From Prevotellaceae bacterium (GTDB lineage: Bacteria; Bacteroidota; Bacteroidia; Bacteroidales; Paludibacteraceae): DNA of 63,020 nt. Of this stretch, positions 51,621 to 62,200 are shown piece after piece. The DNA is taken from positions 1-63,020 of the forward strand of contig JACJXK010000017.1 in NCBI GenBank assembly GCA_020636675.1, read 5' to 3'. Position 1 is the first letter of the stretch. Every line of letters starts with the position of its first letter. The notes under the pieces were generated by a model. The model saw only the letters and a program-made list of their open reading frames with translations. It had not been told where the DNA came from and made no database searches. The position numbers and the translations under genes were made by a program.

Positions 51621-52055
51621 TTATGGCCTGAATTTCTCGAACTTTTGGATCAGATTTCTCCATTCGTCGGATATGAGAAGCGATTCGTTTGTTTTAGTAT
51701 CGAAACCGCACATGACGGAACGGCATACGGATTTCACGTGCCCAGTCTCTGAGTCTTGAAGTGTCTGTACCAGTTTGATGCTTTTGTTCCCTATTTCATA
51801 TACCTTTGTCTTTACCATAATCTGATTTTCCCGGAAAATGGGTTCTACGAAGTCGACTTCGAAATGGACCATGACGAGGTCTGATCCGCTCCAGTCCAAA
51901 ATCTGGTCTTTCAGTGTCTCGAAATATTTTACTTTTCCGTAGTCGAAATAAATAATCTGGACGGCATTGTTGACGTGTCCTAGTACGTCTATGTCGTTAA
52001 ATCTCATCTGAATCTTTTCAGAATGGTTGAATTCGATGTTGTCAAGTTCCAGCAT
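51621..52055 (-). CDS. Acyl-CoA thioesterase, hotdog fold (YbgC/4HBT-like)
   Basis: A 144-residue single hotdog domain. The family catalytic region is MRFNDIDVLGHVNNAVQIIYFDYG, with the aspartate-H-V-N-N pattern of 4-hydroxybenzoyl-CoA thioesterase relatives, and the later strand MVHFEVDFVEPI. Bacteroidota relatives hydrolyse acyl-CoA or acyl-ACP. It lies 13 bases after the DciA-like gene in the same direction, so it is the last gene of the recF-dciA-thioesterase group. Confidence 0.88.
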   Translation of the reverse strand: MLELDNIEFNHSEKIQMRFNDIDVLGHVNNAVQIIYFDYGKVKYFETLKDQILDWSGSDLVMVHFEVDFVEPIFRENQIMVKTKVYEIGNKSIKLVQTLQDSETGHVKSVCRSVMCGFDTKTNESLLISDEWRNLIQKFEKFRP

Positions 52056-52068
52056 GTTCTATTTTTTG

Positions 52069-52359
52069 TTATAAAAAGATGATTTCGTTTATTACGGTTG
52101 TTCCAACTTGGTTGTTGAGGGAGGTGACTAGAGAGCTCCTGCTCATCATGAGGTCGTTTTTTAATACGGACGAGTTGAGCCTGACAAACAGCTTTTTGTC
52201 GTTGACATAGATGTTTGTCGTATATTTTTTGATGGTAGACCCTAACGTTTTGTACCATGCGTCGATTAGTTGCATCTCATAGAGCTTGCCGTCAAGGTGT
52301 TGCTCTTTCAACAGCTGTTTCAGCACTTCGCCTAATGATTGGGTGTTTTGTCTCTGCAT
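52069..52359 (-). CDS. DciA-like DUF721 protein
   Basis: A 96-residue DUF721 protein. Its N-terminal helical part (QSLGEVLKQLLKEQHLDGKL) leads to the conserved AWYKTLGSTIKKYTTNIYVNDKKLFVRLNSSVLKNDLM core, a KH-like fold. DciA proteins help load the replicative helicase where DnaC is absent. It starts three bases after the recF stop, the usual recF-dciA neighbourhood in this phylum. Confidence 0.85.
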   Translation of the reverse strand: MQRQNTQSLGEVLKQLLKEQHLDGKLYEMQLIDAWYKTLGSTIKKYTTNIYVNDKKLFVRLNSSVLKNDLMMSRSSLVTSLNNQVGTTVINEIIFL

Positions 52360-52362
52360 TTT

Positions 52363-53472
52363 TTATTCCTCCTGTTTCTCTGAAAGTGTTGTCTCTCCGT
52401 TGTCCACGGAATAAATATGATAGTCGCATCCCGATTCTTTCAGAATGTTGGATATGTGTTCGCGGTTGGTGTCGGAGATGAAAACCTGTCCGAACCGGTT
52501 GTTCTTTAGTAGTAGTATGATTTGCTGCACGCGTTGGGCGTCGAGCTTGTCAAATATGTCGTCAAACAGAAGGATAGGCTTTGACGAGCCTATGCGCTGC
52601 AGAAAATCGAACTGGGCCAGCTTCAGTGCGATGAGGTAGGTCTTGTTCTGCCCTTGCGAGCCGATGCGTTTGATGGGGATGCCACCCATGGTCATCTCCA
52701 AATCGTCCTTGTGTATGCCTCTGGTGGTGTAGCCGACGATCTGGTCTCTCTGCCTGCACTCTTTGAGCAGTTCCGTGAGAGGCTTGCCGCTTTGTAGCTG
52801 CGAGTGGTAGGAGAGTTCCACCGTCTCCTTGCCTTGCGAGATGATGGAATGGAACTCTTGGAAATAGGGAAGGAAATTCCGAATGAATTCGCTTCTTTTC
52901 CGGTATATATATTCTCCGTTTTGTTGCATCTGCTCCTCCCAAATGTCAAACAGTGCTTCGTCGGTGCATTCTGATTTGAGGAGGGCATTGCGTTGCATCA
53001 ACGCCTTGTTGTAGGACAAGAGGGCGTTGAGGTACGGCTTGTCGTATTGGGAGATGAATCCATCCGCAAATTTTCGGCGTTCGTCGCTGCCTCCGGATAT
53101 GAGGTCGGCGTCGGCGGGAGAGACAAGCACCAACGGAATGAGACCGATATGGTCTGACAGCTTCTCGTACTCCTTCTTGTCTCGCTTGAATTGTTTTTTC
53201 TGTCTGCGTTTCAGTCCGCAGTATATCTCTGTCTCGACTCCATCTTTATTGTAGAATCCGTTGATGACCAAGAAGTTCTCTTCGTGGGTGATGTTTTGTG
53301 CGTCGATGGAGTTGGAGTGGCTTTTGCAGAACGAGAGGTAATAGACAGCATCCATTAGGTTGGTTTTTCCGACACCGTTGTTGCCGATGAAGCAATTGAT
53401 CTTCTGCGAGAAGTACAAATCGGCCTCTCGTATGTTTTTGTAATTCAATATGGTCAGATGCTGTAGATACAT
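52363..53472 (-). CDS. recF: DNA replication and repair protein RecF
   Basis: A 369-residue SMC-like ATPase that helps load RecA at single-strand gaps. Walker A is GNNGVGKTN near residue 33; the signature LSGGQ-like region is GSQGQNKTYLIAL near 300; Walker B is PILLFDDIFDKLD near 325; the D-loop and switch follow (VFISDTN). The start at ATG 53470-53472 (MYLQHLTILNYKN) is the conserved one. It heads the recF-dciA-thioesterase group and is separated from purC by a terminator. Confidence 0.95.
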   Translation of the reverse strand: MYLQHLTILNYKNIREADLYFSQKINCFIGNNGVGKTNLMDAVYYLSFCKSHSNSIDAQNITHEENFLVINGFYNKDGVETEIYCGLKRRQKKQFKRDKKEYEKLSDHIGLIPLVLVSPADADLISGGSDERRKFADGFISQYDKPYLNALLSYNKALMQRNALLKSECTDEALFDIWEEQMQQNGEYIYRKRSEFIRNFLPYFQEFHSIISQGKETVELSYHSQLQSGKPLTELLKECRQRDQIVGYTTRGIHKDDLEMTMGGIPIKRIGSQGQNKTYLIALKLAQFDFLQRIGSSKPILLFDDIFDKLDAQRVQQIILLLKNNRFGQVFISDTNREHISNILKESGCDYHIYSVDNGETTLSEKQEE

Positions 53473-53509
53473 ACGGCTGCAAAGATAATCATCAATTCGG
53501 TTAAAATGA

Positions 53510-53545
53510 AAAAAATATCGGGGCAAGGAAGTCCTTGCCCCGATA
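53510..53545 (-). terminator. Terminator after purC
   Basis: TATCGGGGCAAGG pairs perfectly with CCTTGCCCCGATA around a 4-base loop; on the minus strand a run of T follows. Confidence 0.9.
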
Positions 53546-53570
53546 TTGTAGGAAAGTATGTCTGAGAAAT

Positions 53571-54527
53571 TCAAACAGCTTCTTGTTTTTTCAGATAATC
53601 CATCACGTTCTTTTCTATGCGTGCGTAGAGGGAGGCGGTGTCTGCCTTCACGAATTTCTCGCCGACGATGTTTTCGAACAGTTCGATGTATCGGTCGGAG
53701 ATGGATTTGACGATGGCGTCTGTCATCTCAGGCACCTTCTGTCCGTCCTTGCCTTGGAATCCATTGTCCATCAGCCATTCGCGGACAAATTCCTTGGAGA
53801 GCTGTTTTTGAGCTTCTCCTTTTTGGAATCTCTCCTCATAGCCTTCTGCGTAGAAGTAGCGGGAAGAGTCTGGCGTGTGTATCTCGTCCATCAGATAGAT
53901 GGTTCCGTCGGCTTTTCCGAATTCGTATTTCGTGTCGACCAAGATGAGCCCTCTTTTTGCCGCAATCTCAGATCCTCTATTGAACAGTGCCAATGTATAT
54001 TTTTCCAATACTTCGTATTCTTCTTTTGAAACGAGGCCTTTGGCGAGAATCTCTTCTTTGGAGATGTCTTCGTCGTGCTGGCCTATCTCAGCTTTGGTGG
54101 TAGGGGTGATGATTGGTGTCGGAAATTTCTGGTTCTCCTTCATCCCTTCCGGAATCTTCACGCCGCATATTTCGCGTACGCCGCTCTTGTAAGCTCTCCA
54201 TGCACTTCCGCAAAGGTAGCCGCGTACGATCATCTCTACCGGATATCCTTGGCATCGTATTCCTACGGTTACCATAGGGTCTGGCGTGGCAAGCTTCCAG
54301 TTCGGACAGATGTCTTTTGTGTCGTCCAAAAATTTGGCGGCTATCTGGTTCAGCATTTGTCCTTTGTAAGGAATGCCTTTGGGAAGTATCACGTCGAATG
54401 CTGAAATTCTATCGGAGGCAACCATGACTAGTTTGTCTCCAACGCTATAGACGTCACGTACCTTGCCGTGATATACGCCTGTTTGACCCGGAAAGTTAAA
54501 ATCCGTCTTTGTTAATGCTGATTCCAT
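53571..54527 (-). CDS. purC: Phosphoribosylaminoimidazole-succinocarboxamide synthase
   Basis: A 318-residue SAICAR synthetase, which adds aspartate to CAIR using ATP in purine synthesis. Signatures: GKVRDVYSVGDKLVMVASDRISAFDVILP near the start, the VEMIVRGYLCGSAWRAY motif, and LVDTKYEFG with LMDEIHTPDSSRYF in the second half. Length and start (MESALTKTDFNF) match the long Bacteroidota form. It is monocistronic. Confidence 0.96.
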   Translation of the reverse strand: MESALTKTDFNFPGQTGVYHGKVRDVYSVGDKLVMVASDRISAFDVILPKGIPYKGQMLNQIAAKFLDDTKDICPNWKLATPDPMVTVGIRCQGYPVEMIVRGYLCGSAWRAYKSGVREICGVKIPEGMKENQKFPTPIITPTTKAEIGQHDEDISKEEILAKGLVSKEEYEVLEKYTLALFNRGSEIAAKRGLILVDTKYEFGKADGTIYLMDEIHTPDSSRYFYAEGYEERFQKGEAQKQLSKEFVREWLMDNGFQGKDGQKVPEMTDAIVKSISDRYIELFENIVGEKFVKADTASLYARIEKNVMDYLKKQEAV

Positions 54528-54657
54528 AATATAATTATGTATAGTTGTTTTATTAATTCCCCTTCTCGTTTTGACGGTTGCAAAGTTAGGGAAAATAGTT
54601 CATTGCTTGTATCTAACAACGGGTACAAAATGAGGTGGGCGTGGAAATCTTTATTTG

Positions 54658-55647
54658 TCAGTTGTCCTCCTCTGCGGACTTTCTCGCCTCTTCCTCTTTC
54701 TTTTCTTTCCGTATCTTGTTTCGTGTGTCATAAGCTTCCACTATCCTTTGCACCAATTGGTGGCGGACGATGTCTTTCACGTCGAACTCGATCTTGGATA
54801 TTCCCTTCACGTTCCGCAACACTTCGAGTGCGTCTATGAGCCCTGATCTTTGGCTGGGGGGAAGGTCTATTTGGGAGACGTCTCCCGTCACTATGATTTT
54901 GCTGTTCATTCCCATTCTGGTGAGAAACATCTTTATCTGTTGGGTCGTTGTGTTTTGGGCTTCGTCGAGTATGATGAACGCGTCGTTGAGTGTGCGGCCG
55001 CGCATGAAGGCGAGTGGTGCGATTTGTATCGTTCCGTTTTCCAAAAATTCTTTCAGTTTGGAGGATGGAATCATGTCTTGAAGCGCATCGTATAAGGGCT
55101 GCAGATACGGGTCTATCTTGTCTTTCATGTCGCCTGGTAAAAATCCCAACTTCTCACCTGCTTCTACTGCCGGACGACTTAATATGATTTTTCTTACCGC
55201 TTTATTTTTTAATGCCCTTACTGCCAGTGCAATGGCAGTGTATGTCTTTCCGGATCCTGCCGGACCGATGGCGAAAAGAAGATCGTTTTTGTCGTAATCT
55301 TTTACCAACCGTATTTGGTTGGCTGTTCTGGCAACGATGGGTTTTCCGTTGTTGCCGTAGATGATGAGATTGTTGTCGTCAGTTTTCTCCGGTTGGTTGC
55401 CTTTGATGAAGTCGATGATGACCTCCTCCTTCATATTATTATATTTTGCGCAGTATGCTTCCAATTTTCCGATAACCTCTTCAAAATCGGCTATTTCAGA
55501 CTCTTCGCCCATCGCTTTGATTGCATTTCCTCTGGCTACTATCTTTATTTTAGGGAAGAGATCCTTGATGGTGTGTATGTTCGAGTTGTTTGCCCCGTAG
55601 AATATGACGGGGTCGGCGTTTTCAATCAGAATAATTTTCTCTATCAT
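54658..55647 (-). CDS. PhoH-family ATPase
   Basis: A 329-residue PhoH protein starting at ATG 55645-55647 (MIEKIILIENADPV); the frame continues upstream without typical sequence. An N-terminal KH-like RNA-binding segment (about residues 1-100) is followed by the P-loop GPAGSGKTYTA, the RPAVEAGEKLGFLPGD motif, Walker B FIILDEAQNTT and the TGDVSQIDLPPSQRSGL end. This is the PhoH/YbeZ type, which works with the YbeY RNase in RNA processing. It is transcribed alone toward purC. Confidence 0.9.
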   Translation of the reverse strand: MIEKIILIENADPVIFYGANNSNIHTIKDLFPKIKIVARGNAIKAMGEESEIADFEEVIGKLEAYCAKYNNMKEEVIIDFIKGNQPEKTDDNNLIIYGNNGKPIVARTANQIRLVKDYDKNDLLFAIGPAGSGKTYTAIALAVRALKNKAVRKIILSRPAVEAGEKLGFLPGDMKDKIDPYLQPLYDALQDMIPSSKLKEFLENGTIQIAPLAFMRGRTLNDAFIILDEAQNTTTQQIKMFLTRMGMNSKIIVTGDVSQIDLPPSQRSGLIDALEVLRNVKGISKIEFDVKDIVRHQLVQRIVEAYDTRNKIRKEKKEEEARKSAEEDN

Positions 55648-55910
55648 TACGGCTGTCCTGTTCTTTTTTTTGATTTTCTGCAAATGTATATTATTGATTT
55701 GAATTTTCATACTATACATTCTCGAATTTCTTTCTGTTGTTTGGTTTGGAATAGTTTTTGTTGAGTTGATTCTCGAATTCAAAGAGAAACGGAGTTTTTT
55801 GTTGCATGTTAATTATGTGTAATACATAAATTCGTTTTGGGCAATTGTGTTTAGAATGGTTATAAATATGTAAATAAAGCACAAAGTTTCAAAAATAAAT
55901 ATTTCTAGTG

Positions 55911-55941
55911 TTGACGGATAGAAAATTAAGTGCTAACTTTG
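55911..55941 (+). promoter_or_regulatory. Promoter of the giant surface-protein gene
   Basis: TTG at 55911 is followed, 20 bases later, by TAACTTTG at 55934-55941, a good -33/-7 pair. The leader to the ATG at 56202 is about 250 bases. It contains a weak inverted repeat (AAGAAAT ... ATTTCTT) soon after the start, and several T-runs. The rest of 55648-56201 shows no gene. Confidence 0.6.
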
Positions 55942-56201
55942 TGCCCGAATTATAAGAAATGCAAATTGAAGTGCAGAATTTCTTAATTTTGCGTTTTTTT
56001 TTCATAAAAAATAGGGGCTTTTGTCATTTTATTCTGTTGCCTAAATGTTATGTCTGTTCTATGAGTTTGTTGACAGACTTTCTTTTTGCATAGACTTAAT
56101 TTTTTTTGTTTGAGGTGGCATTGTGACTTTTTTTTTGTTTAAGGATGGTGTCATCGTTTATATATTGAATGTTGAAATAACGAAAAATAAGGAAAATAGT
56201 A

Positions 56202-59200
56202 ATGAGAGCATTTTTTGTTTTTAATTTTAAATGGTTTTGTTTTAGATTTTTATTTGTTTGCCTATTTGTTGTAGGTGCATTACAACCAATAATAGGGCAA
56301 ACTATATCTACGCCTTCGTCAGGATGCGTGAATGACCCGTTGTATCTATCGGTGTCAGGTTATTCTAAATCCGCAAATGTGCAATGGTGGATTTCTGACG
56401 ACGGAGAAACTTGGAATAAATACAAGGTGATGACAGGCTCTTCTTGTGTGATAGAAGAGATGCCATCCCATGACATTTATGTTGCTACCAGTTTGTTTGG
56501 CAAATCAGTTAATGCGGAAACCAAAAAAAAGATAGAGTTAAAGACAAAGGACTGCCAAGAAACTGTTTGTCGGCAGACGGCTACCGGAGAGTATTATTTC
56601 GGTACGGATTTCGACCCTTCTCCCTCCAATGTCGATAAAAGTTTTGAAGGCGGGAATAGTGTAATCCATTATTTTAGGGACGATGTGGAACTAAAGAAAA
56701 ATACAAAAGTGACTCTTGCTTCTACGGATGATTTGATAGAGGATGATTTTTTTCAAAGCATTCCTTCCAAACTACAAGAAGGAGTCGAAAATTATTATAT
56801 AAAATGTCCGGAGGATGGTACGAACTTCTATCCTTTTGAGATAAGTTTCCCTGGTTACAATAAAAAATCGTTCAGGGTGGTGATGCGGGTTTATGTGGAG
56901 CCGCAGTGTGGTAATATGAATTTGAATTTCAAATTCGAGGGAAATTATGGAGAGGATGTGAAAAATCAGGTGGTAGTATGTAATATGTACCAGGACGATG
57001 ATCCAACCAATAGACTGATTTTTACGAAAACACAGGTTAGTAATAACCAGCCTCCTATTGAAATTACGGGAGAAAATTTAGAAAAGGATGTGTTGTATCG
57101 GTTCGATTTTATCATGTCAGGAACATTTGATGGAGATAGACCTGAATTTACGATTCAGCCTAAATTTGATTATGGAAATAGCGGATGTTTCCATATTGCG
57201 ATAGATTACTTGAGCTTTGAGCAGCAGCGTGTCTGTGTCAATCCTAGAAATGCCTGTGTGGGCGATGCCATTATGGTCAATGCGGCCGGTTTCCCTTTCG
57301 ATACGGATTATAAATGGCAGAAGTATAATGCTGCGGGTAATCTTGTTGCGATACCTGCCGGCGATATCTCTTTGACGCAAGATGAATTTGGCAAAAACAA
57401 GTTTGCCTCTATTGTGATGCGAGAGGCTGGCTCTTATAAATATAGGGTAAGTGCGACAGATTCGAAGTATAAAGACATTTATGTCGATTTCACATTGATA
57501 GGTGAGGATTGTGGAGCGATAGCCTGCCCAACGGTGACGGGAGCCTCGCAACTCTGTTTGCCGCAGTCCGGAACTTCCGCCACTTATACGCTTCCTGATT
57601 CTGACGTGCTGAGTTGGAAGCCGAATGTGAAGTATACGTGGAATCTGAAAAATCCGTCGGGTACGGATGTCAGTAGTTATGTTACGGCTACGGGGAATGG
57701 CCTTTCGGCGAAGGTGAACTTCCCCGGCAGTGCGATGACGAGTGATGCCACCGGCAAGCCTTATCAGCTGATTGCCATAGCGAAGGAGTCGGCTTCTACA
57801 ATATGTAGTGACACCTTGAATATAGAGGTGAACCGCACTCCTGATTTGTCTGCTGTCTCACTGGCTTTACGAAACGGAGTCTCTTCCATTTGTGCCGCAA
57901 ATCTGGGTGCGGCCTCTTCTTTGGATACGGTCTCTGTTGTGGGGTATGATTTGATAAAGAATTATGCCTTTACTTGGACGGGAGCTACGGCAATCGCAGA
58001 CAAGTCGAAGGCAAAGATAAATGTAGACAAGGAAAGGGCATGCTCCGCATTAGACTTGAATTATCAGGTTACACTGCAGGTCAATAATAAAACATGTTCC
58101 TCTTCCGTCAAAAAAACATTTGAGGTGATAGCGCCGGACGGACCTACTATAGCGTGTGTCACTCCTTTGTCGCATGATTATGAACTTGGCCCTAACAGTT
58201 CGGAGTGGAGCTTTACCGTTCCGGCTTTTGGCGCAATTACAACGTCTTGCGGAGAGGCGGAGAAGTCAATAACGTTGAAAAATGTCAATGGGTTTACAGA
58301 ACCAGTGAACGTGGGCGATTTGAAGAAGTTGAAATCTGGTACTTCTTATTTCATATATAAGGTGAAAGACGGTTGTGGAAAGACGGCTTCTTGTACCATT
58401 GCCGTGGTAGTGCGCGATGCTACACCGCCGAATGTGGATTGTGGTCTGATACGGGATAGTATTGCCTATTTGTCTAAATTCTCCGGATGCTCTGTCGTCT
58501 ATGCGAATATTGCGGCTCCGGTGTTGGAAGATAGAAATGGGGTGGACGGGATAATCACCGCCCGCTATTTGGGTAGGTCGCGCAGCGTCTCTGCCGGATA
58601 TGACTCGACTCGCTACAATAGGACAATAAGCCTGCTGGATGCTTATCCGATAGGTTCTACCTATATATTGTGGGGATTTTCGGACAAATCCGGCAATACG
58701 ACAGTCTGTAGGCAGATGGTGAAGGTCATCGACGACCTGAAGCCGAAAATCTCTTGCCCGTCAGTAAGTGCGTTTAACTTCGGAATGGATTACGACCAAT
58801 GCAACTTGTCTTGGAATAGTTTGAAGGACAGTCTGCTTGCGCGTTTAGGTAATCAGTATCCTACTGCGGAGATACCTTGTCCGAAGTCGGGTGTGACCAA
58901 TACTTCCCTAACTCCGGTTCTATTGATAGATAGGGGGTATGGTTTCGGAAACGATTATAGTGCATTGTCTTCCGGCAAAACTTATCGAATCGCATTTGTC
59001 TTCACGAAACCGGAAAGTGGAGATACCATATTGAAGACTCAAGACACTTGTTTCGTTAACGTGGAGATTTCTGACAAACAGAAACCTGAGTATGCTTGTG
59101 TCGATTGGAAAGATGGCAAGTCGGTGACGCTGAAATTGACCAGCTCTTGTGTGTATAACTATACATTGACGACGCCTCCTTCTAGTCTGATTAAGGATAA

Positions 59201-62200
59201 TTGTACCTCGTCGTCGGATGTCAATTTCTTATATAGTGTAGATGGCTCCTCTTTCGTCGCCTATAAGGCAAGTGATAAGGTGGGCCTGTCTATTGGCAGT
59301 CATACGGTATCATGGAGGTTGAAAGATAAGAGTGGTAATTTGTCGGATCCATGTGATCAGACGATAACGGTCATAGACGATCGTGCATTCTCCGTCTCTT
59401 GTTTGCCAGTTGTTTCTGATACGATAGAGTCTTGCGACGATATGACTTGGGCTTCCGTTTATCCAACGCTGAAAGGTAGAAGCCGAATTGCGAAGGCAAG
59501 CTATTATGATTGTGAAAAGGAGGCGGATGTGGAAATCATGCCAGTCCCTTATTTTAAGAAAAAAACGGATGCCGGATCTTCTTATGTGAAATTGACGAAT
59601 GCTTCTGTTTTCGTTAATGGAACAAAATATACGATTAAGTGGGAATATACGAAGTCAGGTGACTTTGTCGAGACGAAAGTCGACAATTGTTTCTTGGATA
59701 TCTTGGTTGCCGATACGTCCGGCGTCTCCTTCGATTGTGATAAGTTGACAGATTTGACGTTGGATGTGGTAAACCAATGTGATACGAATTATCTGATACA
59801 GAAGCCGGCTTTGCTTTCTGTTTCCGATAATTGTGCTTCTGCTTATGATGACTATACTTTCTACTATAAGTTGGATGAAGGCTCTTTTGTCGAATATGTC
59901 GGAGGAAAAAATGTATTGACGGTGGGTGCTCATGATGTGGAGTGGAGAGTGAAAGACGCTTCGGGCAATTATGCACAAAATACTTGTCCGCAGCAGATCA
60001 CGGTCAATGACAATCGTCAGTTCGTTGCCTCTTGTGTGACCACAGCCTCCTATTTTGTGGAAAATTGTGCGGATATGACATGGGCGGAAGTGAAGGCTAA
60101 ACTACCTGCTGGTGCGAAAGCTACCGCTTCCTATAAGGATTGCCGTACAAATGCAAATGTGGATATTGCTCCTGCCATGTATTATAAGAAGGTCGCAGAT
60201 GTAGACTACCAGCCGTTGGAGTCTGGCTCTGTCTTTGAAAATGGCGTGACTTATGACATTAAGTGGCATTTTGTAAAAGAAGGCGATTTCTTGGATAAGA
60301 AAGAATATGACTGTTATTCTCGGATTACGGTTAAAGACATTTCCGCTCCGGTTGCGCATTGTGAAAATATGCAGAAAGTGACCTTGAATGTGGTGAACGG
60401 ATGTGATACAGTGTATCACCCATTTGCTCCGAAATCGGTATTCACGGATGTCTGTATCTCTTCTGATGACTTGCTGTTTTCTTATAAAATAGGAAATGCG
60501 GCGACCTTCTCCACTTATGATGCTGACACGAAACTTACGTTGAAAGTTGGTGGGCATGTGTTGACATGGAGGGCTTCTGATAAGGAAGGAAATATTTCTG
60601 CTACTTGTGACCAGACTTTGGTGGTCAATGATAATCGTAACCTGGAGGTTTCTTGCCCGGATGAAGATGGCGTTTATGTCATTGAGACTTGCGGAAATCT
60701 GACAGGAAAGGAAATTCAGGATAGCCTGCGTAAATATGACAAAACGGCTATTGCTAAGTATGTGGATTGTAAGACGGAAAAGGAGGAAATACTGACTCCT
60801 GTGGTTGAATATACCCGAAAGGGATATGATTCATGGTCTGTTTTGTCTGATGGCATGAATGTGGAATATAATAAGGAATACACTATCCGTTGGAGTTTTG
60901 AGAAGAAAGGAACAGACATGATTACGAAAAAAGAGATCTGCAAACTTGACTTCATTCTGAAGGATACGACACCTCCTGTCTTTAACTGTAACAATCTGTC
61001 GGACATTGCAGTGCTGGAGAATATGAACAGCGTAGACAACACCTATAATTATGCTTCCGCAAAAGGTTCTAATGGAGACAATCCTAATACTACCTATACG
61101 TTGAAGGACAAGTTGAAGATACCTTCTGTCGAGGATGTCTTTGATAATTGTGGAAGTTCAAATGTGAAGATTGATGTCAAGGTAGAGGGTGTGTTGGTCG
61201 ATGGTTTGACAGGTACAACTTCTATCCGCAACTTGGATGAGTTGGAGAAACATAGGTTCTACAAAGGTGAACATACGATTCATTTCACATTCACGGATAA
61301 TACAGGAAACGTCTCTGTCTGCGAACAGAAGATAAGCGTATTGGATAAGTATAAACCGAATGTGGACTGTTCTTCGTTGAGTCACCTTCCTTCTACATTG
61401 GAGGTTGGCGATGATTGTACGGTGTTGTTGAAGGTTGATTTGGAGGATGTCCCTACGGCAGAGATGAATTATTGGTATGAGGTGAAATATAAAAATTACA
61501 ATGGAGATGATGGTTGCTCTTCTCCTGTCGTTTTGGTGAAAGATTCATCGGAATTCGCAAATCTACCTTCTCGTAACTCTTTGACCGTTTCTAAATCAGT
61601 GACGGGTTATCCTTATAAATTGGCGAAAGTGCTGAATGTGAACGAAAATGGAGAGATGACCGCATCTTCTGTCGTTACTGCATTAGACAATCCTTATGAT
61701 ATCAGCAAGGATACTATTAATGCGAAATATGTACAGCATAGGTGCTATCCTTCATCTGGTGGCGATTTCATTAAGAAATTCCAGCATTTTGATGATGCCT
61801 CCCATCCTTCTAAAATAAAGAGGACAAATTTTGCTTCTTTGCCGGAGGGAATGTTCACCTTCCCTAAGGGTACGCATAAGTTGGTATGGTATTTTGAAAA
61901 CAATATAGGGCAGCGTGATAGCTGTGAGACAAAGATTGTAGTGCTGGATAAAATCCAACCTGTAATAACTTGTCCTGCGGATGTCGTACTGAAGACTAAG
62001 GCGGATGATAAGAAGTGTACCGCTAGTTATACGGTGGATGCTTCTAAGGTAGGAGTGTCAGACAATTGTTCGACCGTCTTTACCTATCGTTACTCGATAG
62101 ATGGAGGCAAAACCTTGGATTATACTGCTGCTGTGGATACTATGTTGGGTGTCGGAACCCATCAGTTTGCTTGGATGGTAAGCGATGAGTCAGGCAATGA

